Positions 51,849 to 60,475 of a stretch of 64,000 nucleotides of DNA are shown piece by piece. The position numbers and the translations under genes were made by a program. Source of the stretch: JAZKFT01 sp965246935 (lineage in GTDB: Bacteria > Bacteroidota > Bacteroidia > Chitinophagales > Chitinophagaceae); NCBI GenBank assembly GCA_965246935.1, contig CBDFGC010000019.1, positions 248,001 through 312,000 of the forward strand, read 5' to 3'. Numbering within the stretch: position 1 is the first letter of the stretch; every line of letters starts with the position of its first letter. The notes under the pieces were generated by a model. That model worked only from the letters and a program-made list of their open reading frames with translations. It did not search any database and was not told the origin of the DNA.

Positions 51849-53822
51849 GTGGGCAAACACATTAATAAAGTATCGGCGGCAGGGCTGCTGATTGCTTTAG
51901 GAATTATTTACGGCGATATTGGTACGTCACCACTATATGTTTTAAAAGCAATTATCAGCAATCGGCCTATTAGCGAAAGCCTGATTTTAGGGGCTCTTTC
52001 CGCCATTATCTGGACGCTGACACTACAAACAACTATAAAATATGTATGGCTTACGTTGAAAGCTGATAACCGTGGCGAGGGTGGCATTTTTAGCCTGTAC
52101 ACCCTGGTGCGAAGGCGACGTAAATGGCTGGTAATACCCGCCATGATTGGCGGTGCGGCTTTGCTGGCAGATGGGATGATTACGCCGCCAATTTCGGTTA
52201 CATCGGCCGTGGAGGGTTTACGGCAATTGCCCCGGTTTGCAGGCATTACCAACCGGACGATCATTATTATTGTACTTTCTATTTTAGCAGCACTGTTTTT
52301 TTTGCAACAGTTTGGTACTGCCTCCATCGGTAAACTATTTGGGCCTATTATGTTGATATGGTTTGGCATGCTTTCCTTTTTAGGCCTTTACCATGTATCG
52401 GACGACTGGGGCATTCTAAAAGCTTTTAATCCCTACTATGCGTTTAAGCTGCTAACAACTTACGATCATGGCAAAGGCTTTTGGCTGTTGGGGGCAGTAT
52501 TTCTTTGTACCACCGGGGCTGAAGCGCTGTACAGTGATCTGGGCCATTGTGGCAAAAACAATATACGGGTATCCTGGGTGTTTGTAAAAACAGCACTCAT
52601 TTTAAATTACATAGGGCAGGGCGCCTTTTTACTGGCCAATTACAATGGAACCAAATTTCCGGTTGAAACGTTAAACCCTTTTTATGCTGTGATGCCACAA
52701 CCCTTTTTGATTATTGGGATTGTAATAGCTACAGCCGCAGCCATTATTGCAAGCCAGGCATTAATCAGCGGCTCTTTTACACTCATCAGCGAAGCCATCC
52801 GCCTGAACCTGTGGCCTCGTATGAAGATAAAATACCCGACTGAAGCAAAAGGCCAGTTATTTATAGGCGGTATTAATATGATGCTGTTTGTGGGCTGCTG
52901 CGGTATTGTATTGTATTTTAAGAATTCCGAGCATATGGAGGCAGCTTATGGACTGGCTATTACGCTGTGCATGATTGCCACCAGCATGTTGTTTGCCAAC
53001 TTTTTAGTTATTCACCGGGCACCATCACTGCTGGTTTACGTGTACCTGACAGTGTATGTTACCATTGAAATCAGCTTTTTAATTGCCAATATCCGGAAGT
53101 TCCCCGACGGAGGGTTTGTAACCCTGATTGTTGGCGGTGGTCTTTTCCTGATTATGTATGTATGGTATAGAAGCCGTAAGATAAAGAACCGCTATGTTGA
53201 GTTTGTTCGTATGGAAAACTACATTCCGCAGATACAGGAACTAAGCAATGATAAATCGGTTGGCAAGTATGCTACGCACCTGGTGTATATGACGAGTGCC
53301 AATAATCCCAAAGAAATTGAACACAAGATTATTTACTCTATACTAAACCGTAAACCCAAGCGGGCCGATATTTACTGGTTTGTACACGTTGATACGCTGG
53401 ATGATCCTTACACCTGCGAGTATTCCGTTGACCACATTATGCCGAATGACATTATCAGGGTAGAGTTCCGCCTGGGCTTTCGCATACAGCCCCGTGTAAA
53501 CCTGTTATTCCGCCGGGTGGTAGAAGAACTGGTGGCTAATAAAGAGGTAAATATTACCAGCCGGTATGAAAGCCTGGAGAAAAATAATGTGGTTGGTGAT
53601 TTCCAGTTTATTGTAATGGAAAAATTTCTAAGTAGTGATAATGAGTTGCCGTTTTTTGAAAAACTAACTATGAAATTTTATTTCTGGGTAAAGGAATTAA
53701 GCCTGAGCGAAGAACGGGGCTTTGGACTGGATACCAGCTACGTGCAGGTAGAAAAGTTTCCGCTGATCGTATCACAGGTAAGTAATCTGAAGCTAAAGCG
53801 GATTGATGATTTCGCAGATTGA
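51849..53822 (+). CDS. kup: KUP-family potassium transporter
   Basis: A 657-residue inner-membrane potassium-proton symporter with about 12 membrane helices in the first 440 residues. The family signature is exact: LGIIYGDIGTSPLYVLKA (17-34), GEGGIFSLYTLVRRR (76-90), GGAALLADGMITPPISVTSAVEG, TTGAEALYSDLGHCG and IGQGAFLLAN. A hydrophilic C-terminal domain of about 200 residues follows. The start is GTG 51849, supported by AAAGGA at 51839-51844; no ATG lies upstream in frame before a stop. The hydrolase genes downstream are separated by a repeat and are probably a different unit. Confidence 0.95.
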   Translation: MGKHINKVSAAGLLIALGIIYGDIGTSPLYVLKAIISNRPISESLILGALSAIIWTLTLQTTIKYVWLTLKADNRGEGGIFSLYTLVRRRRKWLVIPAMIGGAALLADGMITPPISVTSAVEGLRQLPRFAGITNRTIIIIVLSILAALFFLQQFGTASIGKLFGPIMLIWFGMLSFLGLYHVSDDWGILKAFNPYYAFKLLTTYDHGKGFWLLGAVFLCTTGAEALYSDLGHCGKNNIRVSWVFVKTALILNYIGQGAFLLANYNGTKFPVETLNPFYAVMPQPFLIIGIVIATAAAIIASQALISGSFTLISEAIRLNLWPRMKIKYPTEAKGQLFIGGINMMLFVGCCGIVLYFKNSEHMEAAYGLAITLCMIATSMLFANFLVIHRAPSLLVYVYLTVYVTIEISFLIANIRKFPDGGFVTLIVGGGLFLIMYVWYRSRKIKNRYVEFVRMENYIPQIQELSNDKSVGKYATHLVYMTSANNPKEIEHKIIYSILNRKPKRADIYWFVHVDTLDDPYTCEYSVDHIMPNDIIRVEFRLGFRIQPRVNLLFRRVVEELVANKEVNITSRYESLEKNNVVGDFQFIVMEKFLSSDNELPFFEKLTMKFYFWVKELSLSEERGFGLDTSYVQVEKFPLIVSQVSNLKLKRIDDFAD

Positions 53823-53935
53823 TAATCGTGAATGAGAGTCGTCAATCGGTAATCGTGAATAAATACAGGTTTAATGTTGATTGCCCAACACATCAGGGAT
53901 CATTCATCCGCCGCGGCGGAACGATTGACGATTAT
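53822..53935. repeat. Family C inverted repeat with a perfect GC-rich palindrome, beside the kup stop codon
   Basis: CGTCAATCG (53840-53848) and CGATTGACG (53922-53930) are inverted copies, and TCCGCCGCGGCGGA (53907-53920) is a 14-bp perfect palindrome inside. The left side begins at the kup stop codon, as the related copy at 4041 does for susC. Confidence 0.75.
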
Positions 53936-53967
53936 TTGTTATTACCTAACAGTTATTACCTGCCCTA

Positions 53968-54753
53968 TTGCCAATTTACCTCTATATCATCTTTAGCTAT
54001 ATTGCTTTACTGGCGCTGGTTTATTTTATACAGGAACGTTTCATTTTCCGGCCGGAAAAGCTTGCTAAGAATTTTCAATACAAATACGATGCACCTTTCC
54101 GGGAGTTGAATTTTGAAGTTGAACCCGGTGTAACTATTAATGGTCTTCATTTTCACGTTAAGGAGCCAAAGGGTTTGATTCTTTATTTTCATGGTAATAC
54201 CCGCAGCATAAAAGGTTGGGCCAAATATGCCAGGGATTTTTTCCGGTACCAGTATGATGTAGTACTGGTAGATTACCGGGGCTTTGGAAAAAGCACCGGC
54301 CGCCGTAGCGAAAAGGAAATGCTGACTGATATGCAATTTGTATATGAATCGCTTACCAGCACTTTGCCGGAGCAGCACATGATTGTATATGGCCGCAGCA
54401 TTGGCAGCGGCTTTGCGGCAAAAGTGGCCGGCGATAACAAGCCCCGCTACCTGATTCTGGATGCACCTTATTATAGCTTTCTGAAAGTGGCGGAGCGGTT
54501 TTTACCTATACTGCCACACCGGCTTATGCTGCGCTACCAACTCCGTACAGATAAGTGGATACAAAAAGTAACCTGCCATACCTACATTCTGCACGGTACC
54601 AAAGACTGGCTGATACCCATAGCACATAGCGAAAAGTTACAGTCGCTCAACCCAAACCGCATAACGCTGATACGCATACACGGAGGCAGCCACAACAACC
54701 TGCCCCAGTTTCCGGAATACCACAACTTTATCAGAGACATTTTATTGTATTAA
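53968..54753 (+). CDS. Membrane-anchored alpha/beta-hydrolase (tandem copy 1)
   Basis: A 261-residue hydrolase with an N-terminal membrane anchor (IYLYIIFSYIALLALVYFI), then GLILYFHGNTRSIKGWAKYA, VVLVDYRGFGKSTG, the nucleophile motif YGRSIGSGFAA, an aspartate in YILHGTKDWLIPI and a histidine in IHGGSHNNLP. These fit the ABHD12/13-like subset of lipases and monoacylglycerol or phospholipid hydrolases. No ATG gives this start; TTG 53968 is the best available. It is followed 6 bp later by a paralogue. Substrate unknown. Confidence 0.85.
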   Translation: MPIYLYIIFSYIALLALVYFIQERFIFRPEKLAKNFQYKYDAPFRELNFEVEPGVTINGLHFHVKEPKGLILYFHGNTRSIKGWAKYARDFFRYQYDVVLVDYRGFGKSTGRRSEKEMLTDMQFVYESLTSTLPEQHMIVYGRSIGSGFAAKVAGDNKPRYLILDAPYYSFLKVAERFLPILPHRLMLRYQLRTDKWIQKVTCHTYILHGTKDWLIPIAHSEKLQSLNPNRITLIRIHGGSHNNLPQFPEYHNFIRDILLY

Positions 54754-54759
54754 CTCTTC

Positions 54760-55632
54760 ATGCAAAAAGAAAACATCCGCTCCGGCAGGCTTAAAAAAAC
54801 AATGACCTGGATAATAATTATTTATATTTTTCTGCTGGCCGGATTTTATTTTTTTCAGCATCTTTTCTTTTTTCATCCCAAAGTGTTACCGCCTGATTAC
54901 CAGTTTCAGTTTACACAAAAATTTAAAGAACAGCCCATCCGGCCCGATGCGAATACGATAACGGATATTGTACAGTTTCTGCCGGACGATTCAGCGAAAG
55001 GTGTTGTACTATACTTTCATGGCAACCGGGATAATATTGAGCGTTATGCCAAATACGCCGCTATTTTTACCAGCCATGGGTATGAGTGCTGGATGATTGA
55101 TTATCCGGGTTTTGGAAAAAGTACCGGCAAACTAACTACTGAAAGTATGAAGCTACAGGCCATGCAGTTTTACCTGCTGGCACGCAGCCGTTTTAAAAAG
55201 GAACACATCATTATTTATGGAAAATCAATGGGTACAGGGCCCGCCTCTTACTTAGCTTCTACCAGGGATTGCCGCTTGTTAGTGTTGGAAACACCCTATT
55301 ACAGTTTGAGTTCCCTTGCCAGTAGTTTTGTACCATTCCTACCCATCGACTGGCTGATAAAAGTAAATTTTGCAAACGGAGAATTCCTTCAGAACGTAAC
55401 AGCGCCGGTAGTAGCCTTTCATGGTACAGATGATAGAACCATTCCGATAGCAAATGCAGAAAAGTTGAAAAAGGTGCTAAAAAAAGGAGACCGGTTTATT
55501 ACTATCGATGGTGGTCAACACAACGGGCTGGCAGATTCGGCTTTGTATAAGCTGGTGATGGATAGCCTGCTAGAAGCCCCAACCCAAGCCCCCTCAACTC
55601 CCCCAAAGGGGGAGCTCAGACCGGGCACCTAA
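54760..55632 (+). CDS. Membrane-anchored alpha/beta-hydrolase (tandem copy 2), repeat-encoded C-terminus
   Basis: A 290-residue paralogue of the preceding gene, 6 bp downstream. The anchor is TWIIIIYIFLLAGFYFFQ. Catalytic motifs are VVLYFHGNRDNIERYAKYA, MIDYPGFGKSTGK, IIYGKSMGTGPASYL (nucleophile serine), FHGTDDRTIPI and GGQHNG. Similarity to copy 1 covers the full length to about residue 272. The last 17 residues (EAPTQAPSTPPKGELRPG) are low-complexity and lie in a GC-rich CCCCAAAGGGG palindromic repeat, which suggests an intergenic element replaced the original C-terminus. Function likely lipid or ester hydrolysis. Confidence 0.87.
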   Translation: MQKENIRSGRLKKTMTWIIIIYIFLLAGFYFFQHLFFFHPKVLPPDYQFQFTQKFKEQPIRPDANTITDIVQFLPDDSAKGVVLYFHGNRDNIERYAKYAAIFTSHGYECWMIDYPGFGKSTGKLTTESMKLQAMQFYLLARSRFKKEHIIIYGKSMGTGPASYLASTRDCRLLVLETPYYSLSSLASSFVPFLPIDWLIKVNFANGEFLQNVTAPVVAFHGTDDRTIPIANAEKLKKVLKKGDRFITIDGGQHNGLADSALYKLVMDSLLEAPTQAPSTPPKGELRPGT

Positions 55633-55752
55633 GCTTCGCTAACTTTAAATGGTTGTATCCGTTGTTAGTTGAAAATAGGGTTTTGAATATTGACTGATAG
55701 TTATTTGTGCCGCCGCATAGAGTAGCCCCTCCTTTGGAGGGGTCGGGGAGGC
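55574..55752. repeat. GC-rich palindromic repeats, partly inside the hydrolase 3' end
   Basis: Copy 1 (55574-55630) contains CTCCCCCAAAGGGGGAG and runs through the hydrolase stop codon. Copy 2 (55721-55752) contains CCCCTCCTTTGGAGGGG, then TCGGGGAGGC, in the other orientation. The second can form a terminator for the convergent AlgH gene, with TTTTTAA beside it. Confidence 0.7.
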
Positions 55753-55755
55753 TTT

Positions 55756-56307
55756 TTAATTTAACTGTGGGTCAATCGGGTAATTAATAATCTCTTCGTA
55801 TTTTTTTCCCAACTGCCGCACGGCATCTTTCCAAGCAACTTCGGGCTGTGCATGGAAAACCAGTTTTTTACTACCGGATACTGTAAGCCAGCTTTTTTCC
55901 TTCATTTCGTTTTCCAACTGGCCATCGCTCCAGCCGCTGTATCCCAGAAAAAAGCGGATCCGGTTTAAATCCAGGGAGCGGTTTTGTATGAGGGACAATA
56001 CGGTTTCGAAATTGCCGCCCCAATAAATGCCATTGGCTACTTCCTTGCCATCCGGTATCAGATCAGGTAGGGCATGGATAAAATGAAGCGTATCATTCTG
56101 TACAGGACCGCCATAATACACATTTATCGGAAAGTCGTCCAGATCGGGTAGTAATTGGTTAAGGGTTTGGCTGTATTTGCGGTTTAGTACAAAACCAAAA
56201 GATCCATTTTCCTGATGGTCGCACACAAATACAACCGTACGCATAAAATTCGGATCTTTTAAAAATGGATCAGAAATAAGGATTACTCCGGGATTCAGAT
56301 TGTCCAT
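55756..56307 (-). CDS. YqgE/AlgH family protein
   Basis: A 183-residue protein matching the DUF179 (YqgE/AlgH) family: GVILISDPFLKDPNFMRTVVFVCDH at the N-terminus, GSFGFVLNR, YYGGPVQNDTLHFIHAL and FLGYSGWSDGQLENEM. The family is widespread and single-domain; a role in alginate regulation was proposed in Pseudomonas, but general function is unknown. It is divergent from the histidine kinase at 56487. Confidence 0.95.
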   Translation of the reverse strand: MDNLNPGVILISDPFLKDPNFMRTVVFVCDHQENGSFGFVLNRKYSQTLNQLLPDLDDFPINVYYGGPVQNDTLHFIHALPDLIPDGKEVANGIYWGGNFETVLSLIQNRSLDLNRIRFFLGYSGWSDGQLENEMKEKSWLTVSGSKKLVFHAQPEVAWKDAVRQLGKKYEEIINYPIDPQLN

Positions 56308-56426
56308 GAGACAGGTGGTATAAACAGTTAGGAATGGTTATAAGTGAAGCAATAACAGCTTAGGCAAAACAATCATTGTTCCAAAATGCGGCAAAAAAAA
56401 TGGAAAGTGAAATTTATCTTTCCCTT

Positions 56427-56468
56427 AGCGCCGGTTCTGCCCCATAAGGCAGCAAGGCGCTATTTTTG
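56427..56468 (+). promoter_or_regulatory. Promoter with overlapping dyad for the histidine kinase
   Basis: TATTTTTG (56461-56468) matches the -7 box exactly. A weak TCTG at 56436-56439 could be the -33 element with a 21-base spacer. Two nested arm pairs, AGCGCC/GGCGCT (56427-56432 and 56456-56461) and CTGCC/GGCAG (56437-56441 and 56448-56452), form a symmetric dyad across the -33 and spacer. This is a possible operator. Confidence 0.6.
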
Positions 56469-56486
56469 TTTCTTTCAAACCCCTGC

Positions 56487-57830
56487 ATGAAAAAAATATT
56501 ACCTGTTATTATTATTCTCATTACCGTTTCCATGGTAGGGCTGGTGTATTTGCAATATACGTCCATTAATAATATGGTAGCAGCCCGCCAGGAGCAGCTA
56601 AATGAACACGGGCAAAATGTAATAACTTCTGTTGGCAGCGAATTAGACCAGCCAACTGAACCAAACGGATTCATACGTAAACCACAGGGCGGTTTCAACC
56701 TGAATGACAATCCCCTTGGTTTGGAGTTATTAAGACCCACCACCATCGCACAGCGTTTTACAAACTTTGAAATACAGGAAAAACTGACCAATGCCTTCCG
56801 GCAGGAGGGACTGGATAAAATTCATTTCGAGTTTTTTGTTGCTAAAACCCTTACCGGAATGTCTTATGAATCTTACGAAATGACATCAGTGGGTTTTAAA
56901 CCCGATTCGTACGATTCCGCAAAAGACAAACAATTCATTTACTTTTTGACCCCACCCAGTACAACGGCTGTTGAAGAATTTGTGCCAAAGGAAGTGCTGA
57001 TTGTAATTATCCCCGATTTTAAGAAGCTTATCCTCCGCTCGTCTTATCTGGAAATGGGCGCCGTCGTTGTATTTGTGCTGCTAATCATGTTTGCCTTTTT
57101 CTTTACGGTAAGGGCATTATTCAATCAAAAAAAATTAAGTGAAATAAAAACGGATTTTATTAATAATATGACGCATGAATTTAAGACGCCGCTGGCAACC
57201 ATATCGCTGGCAGTAGATGCACTGCGTAATGAAAAAGTGATGAACGACCGGGAAAAGATGGGGTATTTCAGCGGTATTATTAAGGAGGAAAACAAACGCA
57301 TGAACAAGCATGTTGAAACCATACTACAGGCCGCCCTGCTGGAGAAAAATGAATTCCGGATCAATATGGCTGACTTGCATGTACATAGTTTGATACGCAA
57401 GGCACTGGATAATTTCAACCTGCAGCTACAGGAGAAAGGAGCGGAACTGGATGTGAAATTGAATGCTAAAAATGACCTGATTAGTGCCGATGAAGTGCAT
57501 TTTGGCAATATGCTGAATAACCTGGTGGATAATGCGATTAAATATTCAAAAGAAAAGTTATGCCTGAAAGTAACGACGCACAGTACCAACCGCACATTGC
57601 TCATTAAAATAGAAGACAATGGTATTGGTATGGCACGGGAAACCGTGAAGCGGGTGTTTGAAAAATTTTACCGGGCATACACCGGCAACGTTCATAATGT
57701 AAAAGGTTTTGGGCTGGGTATGAGCTATGTAAAAAGTGTAATTGATGCTCATAAAGGAAATATACAGGTAGACAGTGCATTGGGCAAAGGCACTTCCTTT
57801 ACCATTGATGTGCCGCTGGCAAAGGATTAG
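56487..57830 (+). CDS. Sensor histidine kinase (orphan)
   Basis: A 447-residue membrane kinase. Membrane helices lie at about 5-22 and 189-208, bracketing a periplasmic sensor of about 165 residues. The H-box has H230 in MTHEFKTPLATI; the ATPase has the N-box NMLNNLVDNAIKYSKE (341-356), DNGIGM (377-382), FEKFYR (391-396) and GFGLGMSYV (407-415). No HAMP domain is obvious. No response regulator gene is adjacent, so its partner lies elsewhere. The sensor part has no known ligand motif. Start ATG 56487 gives a proper first helix. Confidence 0.93.
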   Translation: MKKILPVIIILITVSMVGLVYLQYTSINNMVAARQEQLNEHGQNVITSVGSELDQPTEPNGFIRKPQGGFNLNDNPLGLELLRPTTIAQRFTNFEIQEKLTNAFRQEGLDKIHFEFFVAKTLTGMSYESYEMTSVGFKPDSYDSAKDKQFIYFLTPPSTTAVEEFVPKEVLIVIIPDFKKLILRSSYLEMGAVVVFVLLIMFAFFFTVRALFNQKKLSEIKTDFINNMTHEFKTPLATISLAVDALRNEKVMNDREKMGYFSGIIKEENKRMNKHVETILQAALLEKNEFRINMADLHVHSLIRKALDNFNLQLQEKGAELDVKLNAKNDLISADEVHFGNMLNNLVDNAIKYSKEKLCLKVTTHSTNRTLLIKIEDNGIGMARETVKRVFEKFYRAYTGNVHNVKGFGLGMSYVKSVIDAHKGNIQVDSALGKGTSFTIDVPLAKD

Positions 57831-57870
57831 TAGAAACATGAATCACACCCTTGTATTTTATGCTGTAAGC

Positions 57871-57931
57871 ATCTGACTCACACAAAAGGGTTAGCACCAT
57901 CTAAATTTTACAAACCGGGTTTGAGTCAGAT
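57871..57931. terminator. Shared hairpin between convergent histidine kinase and queA
   Basis: ATCTGACTCA (57871-57880) and TGAGTCAGAT (57922-57931) are exact inverted arms 41 bases apart in the 118-base gap between convergent genes. It probably marks both transcript ends. Confidence 0.65.
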
Positions 57932-57948
57932 CCTTTTCAGGATAAAAT

Positions 57949-59175
57949 TCATGGGTGTGGCGCCAAATAACAGCTATCTCCATAACTCAAAAAACGGAAA
58001 CCGTTTTTCAGCGCATAGTCATATACGTTTTTCCAATTATCGCCAATAAGGGCGGCAATTAGCAGCAGCAGGGTACTCTGAGGCTGATGAAAATTGGTAA
58101 TCAGGCGGTTGCAAATGCGAAAGCGGTAACCTGGTGCAATTAAAATTTGCGTACGGGTAATGAATTGTGTTAGTTCCCGGTTATCCATCCAGCGGATGAA
58201 TGCTGCTATCGCTACTGCTACCGGGGCATTTTCCGGCCAGCTATCTTCATATACTTCCCATTGGCTGAGGTGCAAATCATCAGCGTGCAACTGCGGATGC
58301 AGGAGCGTTTTTAGTCCAAGCCAGTACAGGCTTTCCAGCGTTCGCAGGCTGGTAGTGCCCACCGGTATTACCGGATGCGGTTGAAGCAGTTTTTCCAGCA
58401 GGCTTTTTTCAACAATGATCCATTCAGCGTGCATGTCGTGCTCACCCAATGTTTGGGCCTTTACCGGTTTAAAGGTGCCGGCGCCTACGTGCAGGGTGGT
58501 ATAAGCGGTGGTTATATTTTTGTGCTGCAGCGATTGAAGAACCGCCTCTGTAAAATGAAGGCCGGCGGTGGGCGCTGCCACACTGCCCTGTTGGCTGGCG
58601 TAAATGGTTTGGTAGCGTTCGGCGTCCAACGATTCAGCGGGGCGGTGCAGGTAAGGCGGTATCGGCATTTCGCCAAAAGCCTGTAAAACTTCGGCAAACG
58701 AAAGGGTGGAGGGCTGCCATGACAGGCGAATATGAAATGCATCTGTTTTCTTCTCAATTAGTTCTGCCTGAAGTAAAAAGCTTTCCCCTCTTAGGATAAC
58801 GGGTTTTTCTAATAAGCCGCTTTTCCATTTAGCCGCTCCTTTCACCAAGCATAAGTAATCAATGGTTCCGGTCTGTTGCAAAGCAATAGCCATGTTGGCC
58901 GCATGCAGAGGCTCCAGCGTAAAAATTTCGATGGTACTGCCTGTGCCTTTCTGAAACAGCAGCCGGGCTTGTATCACACGGGTATTATTAAAAACAAGCA
59001 ACGCCTGTTCCGGTAAATATTCAGCAAGATGTGTAAAAACGCTCTCCCTAATCTGGCCATTTTCATAAATCAACAGCCGGGCTTCATCCCGTTGTAGTAA
59101 AGGGTATAGGGCAATGTGTTCTTCGGGGAGGTGGTAAGTGTAGTCAGCTATGCTGAGTTCTTTTGAATCGGGCAT
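57949..59175 (-). CDS. queA: tRNA preQ1(34) S-adenosylmethionine ribosyltransferase-isomerase
   Basis: A 408-residue enzyme that transfers and isomerises the ribose of S-adenosylmethionine onto preQ1 in tRNA, making epoxyqueuosine. Diagnostic segments are LSIADYTYHLPEEHIALYPLLQRDEARLL, LLVFNNTRVIQARL, PIPPYLHRPAESLDAERYQTIYA, GSVAAPTAGLHFTEAVLQSL, HVGAGTFKPVK and HAEWIIVE. It is somewhat longer than the E. coli enzyme (356), mainly in the middle and C-terminus. It is convergent with the histidine kinase. Confidence 0.96.
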   Translation of the reverse strand: MPDSKELSIADYTYHLPEEHIALYPLLQRDEARLLIYENGQIRESVFTHLAEYLPEQALLVFNNTRVIQARLLFQKGTGSTIEIFTLEPLHAANMAIALQQTGTIDYLCLVKGAAKWKSGLLEKPVILRGESFLLQAELIEKKTDAFHIRLSWQPSTLSFAEVLQAFGEMPIPPYLHRPAESLDAERYQTIYASQQGSVAAPTAGLHFTEAVLQSLQHKNITTAYTTLHVGAGTFKPVKAQTLGEHDMHAEWIIVEKSLLEKLLQPHPVIPVGTTSLRTLESLYWLGLKTLLHPQLHADDLHLSQWEVYEDSWPENAPVAVAIAAFIRWMDNRELTQFITRTQILIAPGYRFRICNRLITNFHQPQSTLLLLIAALIGDNWKNVYDYALKNGFRFLSYGDSCYLAPHP

Positions 59176-59387
59176 TTGAATCTAAAGCTAATAGTACCGT
59201 CACCAGGATAGGATAACATAAATAGAAGAAAAAGTATGTTGAAAATATCCGGCCAATCTTCTGTAATCACAACTTGAGCCTGAGCTAAAAGGACAGCAGG
59301 TCAAAAATATCAGGTTGCCGGGTGCTGATGTTTCCTGATCAGTAGTTTGTTAAAACGGTGTAACGGCTACTGTATTTAAAACCCTTA

Positions 59388-59418
59388 TTTGGTGGTTTCG
59401 CTTGTACGGTTACATTTG
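59388..59418 (+). promoter_or_regulatory. Consensus Bacteroidota promoter of the DUF2795 gene
   Basis: TTTG (59388-59391), exactly 19 bases, then TACATTTG (59411-59418), fitting TTTG-N19-TAnnTTTG perfectly. Transcription would start about 7 bases later, leaving a short leader with GGAGGG before the start codon. Confidence 0.88.
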
Positions 59419-59440
59419 CAAAAAATTTGGAGGGTACATT

Positions 59441-59662
59441 ATGTTTTGGACACTGGAATTGGCTTCTCACCTGGAGGATGCTCCCTGGCCCGCTACGAAA
59501 GACGAACTGATCGATTATTCCATACGTTCCGGCGCCCCCATAGAGGTAGTGGAAAACCTGCAGGAACTGGAAGATGAAGGAGAAATTTACGAGAGCCTGG
59601 AGGACATCTGGCCCGACTATCCCAGCCAGGATGACTTCTTTTTTAATGAAGATGAATACTAA
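59441..59662 (+). CDS. DUF2795-domain protein
   Basis: A 73-residue acidic cytoplasmic protein, conserved in Bacteroidota: MFWTLELASHLEDAPWPATK, DELIDYSIRSGAPIEVVENL and IWPDYPSQDDFFFNEDEY. Start at 59441 follows GGAGGG (59429-59434), a rare Shine-Dalgarno, at 6-base spacing. Further upstream starts (59402) lie inside the promoter. The strong promoter and SD suggest high expression. Function unknown. Confidence 0.93.
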   Translation: MFWTLELASHLEDAPWPATKDELIDYSIRSGAPIEVVENLQELEDEGEIYESLEDIWPDYPSQDDFFFNEDEY

Positions 59663-59691
59663 GGCATAGCTGATTCAGTATACATATGGTG

Positions 59692-59723
59692 AAGCCCTGT
59701 TTCTGATAGAGAAAGGGCTTTTT
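59692..59723 (+). terminator. Rho-independent terminator after DUF2795 gene
   Basis: AAGCCCT (59692-59698) pairs with AGGGCTT (59714-59720), extended inwards by TTTC/GAAA, followed by TTTTTT. It also lies just beyond the SemiSWEET stop codon on the other strand. Confidence 0.85.
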
Positions 59724-59980
59724 TAGCTTTTGAAAGTGAACTTGAAATACAGTAGCAGTAAGGATAAAAAGCAAATAATACTGTTGGCGATGATAACGGG
59801 CAGCAGGTCTTTACCAACGCCGTACACCAGCCACACAACGGTGCTGAGCAATACGATAAACAACATGAGCAGGCTTACATCGCCCATACTTTTGCTTTGC
59901 CAGGCCTTTATTACCTGCGGCAAAAAAGTGATACTACTCAATATCGGTCCAATGTAACCGGCTAATTCTACAATATCCAT
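59723..59980 (-). CDS. SemiSWEET-type sugar transporter
   Basis: An 85-residue membrane protein with three helices and the PQ motif in ITFLPQVIKAWQSKSMGDVS; VWLVYGVGKDLLPVIIANSI forms the later helices. SemiSWEETs work as dimers and move small sugars down gradients. Length is typical (85-100). The gene stands alone and convergent to the DUF2795 gene; its sugar is unknown. Confidence 0.9.
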   Translation of the reverse strand: MDIVELAGYIGPILSSITFLPQVIKAWQSKSMGDVSLLMLFIVLLSTVVWLVYGVGKDLLPVIIANSIICFLSLLLLYFKFTFKS

Positions 59981-60121
59981 AAGCTGTTCGGGTGGTTTAT
60001 CCGCCTTTATGATGCGGCCTGCATCCTAAAACCGGCTGCTATTTAAAACTGTTCTCTGTTGGCAAGTGTGGAAAATGCCTGATCGTAAGTTGCAATACGA
60101 AAGTGGAAAGGTTAATTACGT

Positions 60122-60475
60122 TCAAGTCATCTTTTTAGCTGCATTCAATATTGTAACCAAACGGGCAGGAGCTACATCCCTATAAGCAAGTTGTAAAGCA
60201 TCTGTAAGCATCATTTTCTTTACTTTTTGCAGGTTGATAAAAGTCCATCCCTGCTTGCCCCATTTATTGGGAACCGGAAAAAGGATTGTTTGATCGAATA
60301 ATGAAAAAACATCCTGGTCCTTCAGTGACAGCTTTATACATGCCTGACTGTTGGTAATATCTACCGTCGCAAATATTTTTTTGGAAATCCTGAATGAAGT
60401 TTTTTCAAAGTGAGGTTCCTCCACTACTTCCGGAAAAGAGAGCGCTATCTTTCGGAAGGTTTCGATGCTTATCAT
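60122..60475 (-). CDS. MmcQ/YjbR-family protein
   Basis: A 117-residue single-domain protein of the YjbR/CyaY-like superfamily: FRKIALSFPEVVEEPHFEKTSFRISKKIFAT, CIKLSLKDQDVFSLF and WGKQGWTFINLQKV. These proteins are called DNA-binding by fold similarity; the molecular role is unknown. It stands alone. Confidence 0.88.
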   Translation of the reverse strand: MISIETFRKIALSFPEVVEEPHFEKTSFRISKKIFATVDITNSQACIKLSLKDQDVFSLFDQTILFPVPNKWGKQGWTFINLQKVKKMMLTDALQLAYRDVAPARLVTILNAAKKMT

